Shown: in pieces, positions 56,101 to 64,000 of the stretch
Layout of the letters: each line of letters starts with the position of its first letter
Position numbering within the stretch: position 1 is the stretch's first letter
Origin: Siphonodentalium dalli
Lineage: Eukaryota > Mollusca > Scaphopoda > Gadilida > Siphonodentaliidae
DNA length: 64,000 nucleotides
Direction of reading: 5' to 3'
Assembly: GCA_032622095.1 (NCBI GenBank)
Contig: CP136065.1
Location: 148,807,577-148,871,576 of the forward strand
Position numbers and translations under genes: made by a program
The notes under the pieces: generated by a model
Databases searched by the model: none
Told to the model about the DNA's origin: nothing
Seen by the model: only the letters and a program-made list of their open reading frames with translations

Positions 56101-56130
56101 GCTTTCGGCTATACAGCCTTCGTCGGGTAC
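56101..56130 (-). ncRNA. Hammerhead-ribozyme-like core of the Penelope-like element
   Basis: On the minus strand, CCGACGA, then the hairpin GGCTGTATAGCC (4-bp stem, GTAT loop), then GAAAGC reproduces the layout of a hammerhead core (CUGANGA, stem II, GAAA). One core base differs (CC instead of CU), so activity is doubtful. Hammerhead motifs are established features of Penelope-like element ends. Confidence 0.5.
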
Positions 56131-56413
56131 ATGAATGAACAATCATTTGAAAATACACATTGATATACAGACAAACTTGTTTACCGCGTAACTATGACGT
56201 TAACGAACGTTACCTGACAAAATTTGGCGCCAAATGAAAAATGGCGGGAAAGCTTACAGGTGAAAGACGCGCCAAACATAGAAGCTACATGTGTAGCGTT
56301 GTGAAGAAAAGTCAATGCTTGAGTATATGGGAACTCATCTAGCTTAGAAGCAGTCCATACAATGTATAAGCATATTTTAGATAATTAGAGTTGGACCAAG
56401 GAGAAATTGTAAA

Positions 56414-57787
56414 TTATGACCAACTCGCCATGAAACCACGGTCCTTATTAATGCCACGATAAAAACTTCCAAACAGTTCTATATGTTGTAATTCGGCCAC
56501 ACGTCTCTCTTTCATGTCCGAAAGTCCACCTCTTAATACTTTGATGCGGATGTCATCGGGTGTGTGTTGTGGTTGACAGAAATGTTCTGCTATGGGTAGG
56601 TTCAAGTCCCTGTTGTTGATGTTCTGCCTATGCCCCGTCACTCGTTTGCAGAGAAGTTGGCCTGTTTCACCAATGTAATGCATTTCTGGACAATTTGCGC
56701 ACGTAATGATATACACAACACCACTTGAGACACACGAGAACTGGCCCACATCCTGGAAAACGCGCCCATTGCGCATCAGAACATCGGCCTTGTTAATTAA
56801 CACACACATACCACATCTCGGCCTGTTACATGGAAATGTACCATTGGGTGACTGTCCACCAGAAGATGGTAGCTTACTTGTTACTAATTTCCGCTTCAAG
56901 TTGGGTGGTTGCCTCATGGCGACAACCGGTCTTTCGTTAAACACGTTCCTGAGATGAAGGTCGCTCGTAATAATGCCATTCAGAGATGTAGTTATTGTGC
57001 GTAATTTTTCTAGCTGTGGGTGGTAGTTTACCACGAGGGGAACTCGATCTGATGATGTTTTGTCCCGATATTGAAGGAGCATCTCCCTGTCCAAACATTT
57101 CGCTTTTCCCAATTGTTTATTAATCGAATGTCTGTCGTATCCCAAATTCGAGAATTGTGAGCGTAGTTCACTGAACTGTTCGTCTCTTACTTTTTCCTGA
57201 GAATTGATGCGCTGGTAACGAATGCCTTGACTGTAGATAATGGCTTGTTTCGTGTGGTCGGGATGAAAACTAATGGGGTTTAGATATGAAAATCTGTCCG
57301 TAGGTTTTCTGAATACCTTTGTGAATAACTGATCGGCATTGTTTTCGACTGTAACATCGAGAAAGCTGATATCGGTGTGAGAAAATTCCATTTTGAACTG
57401 GATTGAAGGATTGCACTGATTGAATGCTCGATGAAATATTTCCAATTCAGCGACTCCGTGTTCCCATATCATGAATATGTCGTCGATAAACCTGAGATAA
57501 ATTCGCGGTTTGAGAGTCTGTGTAGCTAAGAACTTTTCCTCCAACTCTGTCATGAATATATTGGCATATTGAGGCGCCATGGGTGTCCCCATTGCAGTAC
57601 CTTTAATTTGTCTGTAAAACTTATTCTCGAACACGAAATAGTTATGTTTAAGAATATATTCAATTAACTTCATAACCGAATCTTTAGTTACTCCGTCTGA
57701 TTCAGTATCATCGTCGTGAAATCTCTGTCGAACTGCCGCTATGCCATCTGTGTGTTCAATTTGAGAATATAGGGACACCACATCCAT
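56414..57787 (-). pseudogene. Penelope-like element: reverse transcriptase and GIY-YIG endonuclease (5'-broken)
   Basis: The 457-codon frame starts inside the RT domain. In order: [12 protein letters not shown] (first catalytic Asp, residue 2), KGTAMGTPMAPQYANIFM (~64-81), RFIDDIFMIW (catalytic Asp pair, ~100-109), HTDISFLDVTVE; then a Cys-containing linker (NRPRCGMCVLI) and a GIY-YIG domain (VVYIITCANC and MHYIGETGQL with a following Arg, ~360-385) near the C terminus. Penelope-like elements copy themselves by target-primed reverse transcription. The upstream coding part is displaced by a TA-rich insertion (57801-58071) and resumes in the same frame at 58072-58220, upstream of which a stop occurs. 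The ATG at 57787 is thus not the true start. Confidence 0.88.
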
Positions 57788-57800
57788 GGTGAAATTGGTA

Positions 57801-57892
<92 letters not shown>

Positions 57893-57893
57893 C

Positions 57894-57924
<31 letters not shown>

Positions 57925-58071
57925 AACCATGGGTATATGCCAGATATAACCGTACAGAAAAAACCGCCACTCTTTTGACCGTGTATTTATCCATGGCGTG
58001 TGTGCCTGTGGTTGTCCGCAACCTGGTGCCCGGTGTTATTGCTTTGAATGATAATCATGTTCAACTGGTGT
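57788..58071. repeat. TA-rich insertion splitting the Penelope-like ORF
   Basis: About 130 bases of (TA)n with interruptions and then about 140 unique bases lie between two copies of TGAAATTGGTAAT (57788-57800 and 58073-58085). The direct repeat looks like a 13-bp target duplication or a slippage-mediated duplication. Confidence 0.7.
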
Positions 58072-58220
58072 TGTGAAATTGGTAATGAGATTAGCGGTTT
58101 CTATGTCTTGTCTGGTCATATTTACTGTTTGAACTTTGTCTGAAATATGCGCACTTTTTATACTAGAATTTGCGCAACAGGAGCGCAGGGAAATCGCACG
58201 TCCAGTTGGTTTAAGGGTTT
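58072..58220 (-). pseudogene. Displaced upstream part of the Penelope-like RT
   Basis: Minus-strand frame with KTLKPTGRAISL, then SAHISDKVQTVNMTRQDIET and NLITNF, which would lead directly into the RT frame at 57787. A TAA stops it just upstream (about 58230). Confidence 0.6.
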
Positions 58221-58224
58221 TTAT

Positions 58225-59459
58225 AAAAAGTATTTATGATACAGAGAGGCCAACAGAACGATACCATATATATACTATATGCGACTGCGTCCAATTTGGG
58301 TTTATCGGGATGTCTTTAGTGTAGTTTTGTGGTTATGAGAGCTCATTTCCCCCTGATTTCAGCTCCATGTGTGGTTTTCTCCTTTCAAATTGCTATATGA
58401 TTTCAAACAGGGGTGGCGCCAGGATATCCCAGACGCAGGGGCTATACGTGTCCCCGACAGGGGGCCGGGCTTTAGCTATCGGGCTGACCATTGCAGATCT
58501 CCAACGTTAATTTTAAACTTCGCACCAAAATTAGGTTGAAATTGTTCTCGTAGTTTGATTTTCCAACAATTTCTTAGTGACAAATTTGTTGTTTTTAGAC
58601 CAACATTTGTATATTTCCCTTTCATTTGCAAAATTCTGGACTGAAATGGCCATCAGTTGGCATTTTTCAAAACTAAGGGTGAGTGTCAGGTTAAAATATC
58701 CCCGAATTGGAAAACATGAGGCCAGTCTAGATGCTAGGATTATCAAATTTTCATGTTCAGAATTTAAAAATATTCTCACATCGGGCCTAACCATCATCCG
58801 ACCCATGTGTTCTGTACCCTTGCCAGTAGTTACTTGCTAATTAATTAAAAAATAAATCGGGGTGTAAATTTGTCTGACGTTATACCACTAGATGTTTGGA
58901 TTTTTTAATCTCATACTGGGCCGAACCATCCTTTTCATCACCCTGCATGGTCAGTGACCACAAGACTACTGGTCCATTTAGAATAGGCTACCGTTTTGTA
59001 GTCTGTGAGGGAGGGGTGGGTGTGAAAATTTAATTACGCAAACTTGTGAATTTGATGTGGTTCAATGGGGTGGGGTGCAGTTGTAAATTCCAAGGTGGAG
59101 ACCACCACAACGAAAACCCTCTAGCCAAGTCCCTCGTGTCAAATATCCCTCGCGACTTAGTTTTCGGCATAGGCCTATTTGTTTTCTATCCGAGAATACA
59201 CTGCACCGGTGGCAATATATTGACCATGCTCTGAATGAAAACGCTTCTGTGGCGACCACACGATAACATCGTGCTGCAAGTAAGACGATAATTGTGTTGT
59301 AGAAATGATACGGAAAGACCGATTGTCAAAAAACGCAACATCAAAATACACAGGGCAAGGCTTATCGATCCAAATTGTGGAGTGTGTTTTCATTGTGTAT
59401 TTCTCGCATATACCCATGTTTATATATAAACTGGCTACGAGCATCTGGCCGCATGTCTC
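58225..59459. other. Intergenic, nothing recognised
   Basis: No gene or repeat family could be supported in this stretch. Confidence 0.4.
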
Positions 59460-59625
59460 TATTTCGTGGGATAACCTGGATTCAGAATCCGAAACCGATT
59501 ACGGGCGGGGCTAAATCGAGATACAAGGATGCTAGGTCAGATTTTGAAATCCGATACTATTTTTAATGTTCTCCCAGCGTCAAACATGGCTCATGTATTT
59601 GACACAAGTATCATTTGTTATTTAT
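59460..59625. repeat. Inverted copy of part of 39040-39222
   Basis: GGATTCAGAATCCGAA.CCGA, GATTTTGAAAT and GTTCTCCCAGCGTCAAACAT match the complement of 39045-39195 with modest divergence. Confidence 0.7.
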
Positions 59626-59630
59626 TAACG

Positions 59631-60103
59631 CCACCAGGTGTATACTGTGGGCCAAATTATAAAATTCCGTGGTCCCATGTAGGTTTTATGTTTTTTTTTC
59701 CGGTTTATTAGTTTAAAAGTCGAACTGCGCGATCAGGAGGCGGTCACCGGTAAATGGTGTAGTTGGGAATTTCAATTTCGTTTATTGTCCTTTACATTTT
59801 TATGTCAACCAGGTTGATTTTTGGTTTGTGGCAAGCTATGTCAATTACCAATAAAAGAAATTTATTAACACCACCAGGTGTATACTGTGGGCCAAATTAT
59901 AAAATTCCGTGGTCCCATTTAGGTGTTATGGCTTTTCCGGTGTATTAGTTAAAATGTCGAACTGCGCGATCAGGAGGCCGGTAACCGGTAAAAGGTGTAG
60001 TTGGGAATTTCAATTTCGTTTATTTCCTTTACATTATTATGTCAATAATGTTGATATTTGGTTCGTGACAAGCTATGTCAATTACCAATAAAAGAAATTT
60101 AAA
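59631..60103. repeat. 240-bp tandem duplication
   Basis: Unit 59631-59870 is repeated at 59871-60103 (CCACCAGGTGTATACTGTGG at each start), about 90% alike by eye. Confidence 0.9.
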
Positions 60104-60597
60104 AGATAATTTGAAGTCTTATATTTCAACTTTTATAGATATTTTTCGTTCTGCAGCCCTCTGATGGTTGTGTTGTGATGGTATTATAGTTGCAGTATGT
60201 AATAATTATGACCGCGTTAATTTCTTTCGATCTTTAGGTATGAACAATGGCTGGACCGTGCACTCTTGGCGGGAACACAATACCTCCGATTTTTGATCCG
60301 CATTTAGAAGCTTTCTGGTGTGGTGAATGAGAAACCTGCAGTAATAAGCCGTAGTTGTTTGTAATAATTCGAAGGATTAGTTGTTTTAACGGAATTCTGA
60401 AGGGTGAATTCATGTAACCAATATATTTTATATTATAATTTATATTTATGGCTAATAATATGATCTTGAGGGCGTTACCATTTCTGATTATGGTTTTCTT
60501 GTTAACATCTGGAATTCTACTCAAGAGGTGTCCAGGTACATAACAAAATCGGCACAGAGGAGTCCTGTGTGGGTCCATATGGGGTGTACCTAGGATC
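60104..60597. other. Intergenic with a dispersed repeat
   Basis: 60440-60505 (TAATATGATCTTGAGGGCGT) matches 41225-41290 and, inverted, 60855-60920. Otherwise nothing is recognised. Confidence 0.5.
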
Positions 60598-60755
60598 CCG
60601 ACTACATGGATTGTTTTCTGCCGTCCGCAATCAGATTATGGAATGATTTACGTCCTGAATTGAAAACAGTAAAATCCTTAGAATTATTTAAATCACTACT
60701 AGATGCACGAAAGCGCCTCAACGAAAGAAGAACGTTTTACTTAAATATTTGCTAA
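60598..60755 (+). pseudogene. Non-LTR retrotransposon, C-terminal remnant of ORF2
   Basis: The frame DYMDCFLPSAIRLWNDLRPE then SLELFKSLLDARKRL ends at TAA (60753-60755). The pattern F.PS.IRLWN.L...SLE.FK is the conserved end of CR1/L2-type LINE proteins. The upstream RT is absent; AATAAAG about 40 bases downstream may be the element's 3' tail. Confidence 0.65.
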
Positions 60756-61039
60756 AATCATCTATACACAACTCCGATTCAAATGCAGCAGCCTTAATAA
60801 AGACCTCCATATAATCGCTTAAGAGAAAGCAACAAGGGTACACAAGAAAACTATAGTCAGAAATGGTAACGCCACCAAGATCATATTATTAGCCATAAAT
60901 ATGAATTATAATATAATTATAATATAAACTAGCTTTCAAATTCCATGTGGGAAATTTGGATACTTCCATATATCAAGTTTTCCCGTTTCTCGTGTTATAC
61001 ATTACATTCTTCAATTAAGCTGTCTCGCTTTTTATTACA

Positions 61040-61480
61040 CTAGCTGATGGGCCCGACTTCGTCCAGGCTGTTTCCCATCTCCTTTCCGGCGAAAGGCGCC
61101 ATTTGACCTTGAATTGACTATTTTGAAAGTCAAGGTCAAATCGGGGTCATGATTTGATCCGTCCAAAACACTCCCCGGAGAAAAGTAACCCTAGGTATCA
61201 AATTTCGTCTAAATCCGTCAGTTTTACCCGATTTGACCTTGAATTGACCATTTTGAAGGTCAATGTCAGGTCGGGGTCACGATTTGACCCGTCCAAAACA
61301 CTTCCCGGACAAAACCACCCTAGGTATAAAATTTCGTCGAAATCCGTCCGTTTTACCAGATTTGACATTGAATTGACTGTTTTAAAGGTCAAGGTCAGGT
61401 CGGGGTCACGATTTGACCCGTCCAAAACACTCCCCGGACAAAAGTACCCCTAAGTATCAAATTTCGTCGAAATCCATCTT
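61040..61480 (-). mobile_element. Helitron-like element, 5'-truncated
   Basis: The minus-strand 3' end is GGACGAAGTCGGGCCCATCAG then CTAG at 61040-61043. Inside are three tandem units of about 118 bp (TGACCTTGAATTGACC...CGTCCAAAACACT...). No 5' TC end is found. Confidence 0.65.
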
Positions 61481-61820
61481 TGATTACCACACGATCGCAT
61501 GCTTTCCAAACGGTGTGGTTATTATCAATATCAGCACATGCGCCAATCTGTGTCGGACTATTTTATTGAGCATTCGGGGTAAGACTACAGCTTTTAAAGC
61601 GACCCATTTTTACTTTTACATCGACATAATCCCCCATAATCCCCCATAACACCAGTGGATTTTATATTTTCAAGCACAGTATACACACTGGCGTGCTAAT
61701 GATTGTGGTGACATATAAAGTTAAGATCACTTTCTATTAGTCTGCCTAAAGTTAATAGAAAAGAAATGCATGTCCAGTCACATATACTCCTGATACCCCC
61801 CTTTATCCGAACGCTGAATA

Positions 61821-62232
61821 TGTCATTGTCGCATGGTTTCGAGCAAAAAGACACCCAGGATCTCTCAAACGGGCAAAAAGACACCCGGGGTGTCCCAAAC
61901 AAGCAAAATGACACACAGGATCTCAAGGTCTCACAAAACAACGGGAATTTTGTTTAGTCGTCTGCTATTAATATTGGTCCAAGTATCAAGGATGCGGAAC
62001 TGCGCTGCCAGTCAGACTCAAAGCCCATTTAAATTTCGTTGATATTTCACTCCGATCACAAACAAATAATTATCATAATATTAATAGCAGACGACTAAAA
62101 AAAATTCCCGTTGTTTGCTGAGACTTTGAGATCCTGGGTGTCATTTTGCTTGTTTAGGGACACCCCTGTGTGTCTTTTTGCCCGTTTGAGAGATCATGGG
62201 TGTCTTTTTGCTCGAAACCATGCGACAATGAC
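61821..62232. repeat. Fold-back element with 150-bp arms
   Basis: TGTCATTGTCGCATGGTTTC at 61821 is mirrored at 62213-62232. The arms (to about 61977 and from 62077) contain a tandem unit based on AAAAAGACACCC. The loop of about 100 bp has no ORF. Confidence 0.8.
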
Positions 62233-62700
62233 CTATTCAGCTATACGAACTACACCATTTTTTAAAGCAACACAAACTTGTATAACAATTAAGGAGTGGT
62301 AGTTGTATATTATGTGTGAAATCTCATACCAATTCGAAATTGTATCCATGCATGTCATGTCATAAACATTTGTAAAAAATATTATATATGTTCTTTGAGG
62401 GTCGAAATAAATATTGTTAAACCAGTAGTTGCATGTTTAAATTCGTTTATAACGATGACGCTGTTTTCTGACCAGATTTGAATATCAAATTTATGAAAAT
62501 TACTTCTATTGGCAATAGGCATGCTGACTAATGGACAACACAACTGAATCTGTCAAACAATATACACGTGCTCCTGGAACCATTTCTATGCACACTTTTA
62601 GGATAGTGGTACTGAAAAAAAAACAATATTACAAGTATATATATACACAGAATAAACCATCTATCAGGGCTATGGGTTCTAACCTCAGAAAATGACAGCT
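62233..62700. other. Intergenic, nothing recognised
   Basis: AT-rich, no supported feature. Confidence 0.4.
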
Positions 62701-62714
62701 GACCCTGAACCCGC

Positions 62715-63170
62715 TGTGCGAACTACGAAAACTGGAAAATTCGGTTTTTGGCTCCTAATTTGGTCAAATTTTTTTTGGTGTAATTTTGCTTGTATTGTCG
62801 GGAGAGGGCACCATATGGTAGTCTATATCCTTTCAAAATCGGGCAAAAACTACGAAAACTGGAAAAACCTATTTTGGCCCCTAATTTGGTCGTAATTTTT
62901 GTAGAACTTTTTGATACCATTTTGCTTGTATGGTCGGTGGCCATCCCACGGTAGTCTTCATCCGATAAAAATCGGGCCTAACTAAGAAAACTGGAAAACA
63001 TTATTTTTGGCCCCTAATTTTGTCGAAATTTTAGCAAATGTTTCGGAATGTTTGGCAACTTTTTTGTATAATTTTGATTGTATGGTCAACCCTGGGCCAT
63101 CACACAGTATTGTCTTTATCCGGTCGAAATCGGCCCAAAATTACGAAACCGGGAAATTTCGATGTTGTAC
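62715..63170. repeat. Diverged tandem repeat, about 125-130 bp unit
   Basis: Roughly four units with (A)ACTACGAAAACTGGAAAA, TTTTTGGCCCCTAATTTGGT and TTTGCTTGTATGGTCGG; a further partial unit lies at 63826-63925. Confidence 0.8.
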
Positions 63171-63249
63171 ACCCCCCCCCCCCGCAACGAAGTTTTCTCA
63201 GTCATTTTTAAAATCATTTTCAGTGAAACATGGCACAGACATCAACCAC

Positions 63250-63660
63250 CATGAGAACATGCCCCCTTTTTCGACTCAGAAATTTTTCGCAACATGTATA
63301 ATTTTGTTCGAGCTTTTATTCCTACATTTTTTTTAAACTGGGCACACATATTTAGTACCATGGGAACTTGTGCACCTGCGATTATGACGTCTGTCCGACT
63401 TTTTTTGGTGGAGTTATCCCACTTTTTCGACTTTTTCGCATCATGTATCATTTTGTCCGAGCTTTTATTCATACATTTTTAGGTCATTTTTTTTTAAAAC
63501 TTGGCACAGATATTTAGTACCATGAGAACATGTGCACCTGCGATTATGACGTTTGTCCGACTTTTTTTTGTTGGTCACGTGGAGTTATTCCCCTTTTTCG
63601 ACATAGAACATTTTCGCAACATACATAATTTTGTCCGACTTTTTATTCCTACATGTTTCG
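63250..63660. repeat. Tandem repeat, about 175 bp unit
   Basis: Two and a half units with TTTTTCGACT, TTTTGTCCGAGCTTTTATTC and TGTGCACCTGCGATTATGAC, differing from the neighbouring repeat. Confidence 0.8.
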
Positions 63661-64000
63661 GTCAATAGGTTTAGGATTAGGGTTATGGGTTAGGGTTGTG
63701 CACCTGCAATGGGAATATGTTATTTCATTATTTTAACTAAGTGTTTACTGACATGTGAAACATCTTAGTGTTTTTAAAACACGGGGGTATCCTTGGTCCC
63801 ATTGGGACAGTCACGCCTCTAGTTGGCCCCTAATTTGGTTGAAATTTTGGCAAATTATTTGTGTCATTTTGATTGTATGGTCGGGTGCCACACCACGGTG
63901 CCACGCCACGGAAGTCTTTATTCGTTGTGCAACGTCCCAATGGCGAATAAGTAATGAATGTGCCAAATTTCGGATACGTAACCAATATGTCACCTTCATC

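Noticed and set aside
57739-57930. 63-codon Ile/Tyr frame
   Set aside because: It is a translated TA microsatellite.
63007-63336. 109-codon + strand frame
   Set aside because: Runs across two different tandem-repeat arrays and a C-run; no protein features.

Overview
This is AT-rich animal DNA: one intron-rich gene buried in transposable elements, with no bacterial-style organisation. The gene content (a CNBD2-type protein), tRNA-derived SINEs, Penelope-like and other non-LTR reverse-transcriptase remnants, and dense non-autonomous DNA transposons suggest a marine invertebrate. The SINE with a (TGAT)n tail would fit a mollusc or another lophotrochozoan, but that placement is recall and is weak.

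The only convincing host gene lies on the + strand from about 14.8 to 53.3 kb. I could assemble 15 coding exons. Exons 2 to 15 join in a continuous reading frame with GT/AG borders (E2 27927-28113, E3 28748-28822, E4 31543-31634, E5 32355-32428, E6 32897-32958, E7 33480-33563, E8 35270-35334, E9 35915-35992, E10 47094-47154, E11 47444-47588, E12 47941-48443, E13 49362-49412, E14 49960-50049, E15 53089-53211). A large first coding exon (14820-15608) is assigned to the same gene less securely, because its phase does not fit exon 2 and a small exon is probably missing between them. The product looks like CNBD2 (CRIS), a protein with cyclic-nucleotide-binding domains related to the regulatory subunit of PKA. 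Its first CNB domain keeps the key phosphate-binding-cassette residues. Its second appears degenerate and is split by an insert of about 200 residues carrying several RRxS motifs.

Almost everything else is repeat. 1-14 kb: the end of a CTTAAG-palindrome element, a 2.6-kb fold-back containing further palindromic elements, a 4.4-kb TA-flanked element, TTAA-flanked MITEs, a fold-back split by a G-tract element, and a three-unit Helitron array. Introns of the gene: two more Helitron arrays, a piggyBac-type MITE, a SINE, LINE fragments, and three CTTAAG-palindrome elements, one of which spans 10.4 kb of intron 9 and is itself packed with nested insertions. 53-64 kb: a Penelope-like element with a GIY-YIG domain and a hammerhead-like motif, several tandem repeats and another fold-back.

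The most distinctive signal is a set of elements with TATGG...CCATA termini and 6-bp target duplications. Their subterminal regions are arrays of 16-bp perfect palindromes that share an invariant CTTAAG core but differ in the arms from element to element (TTTTAC, TTTCAC, TTGCGC, TTGGAC). The TTAA in these cores has in turn served as an insertion target for TTAA-specific MITEs.
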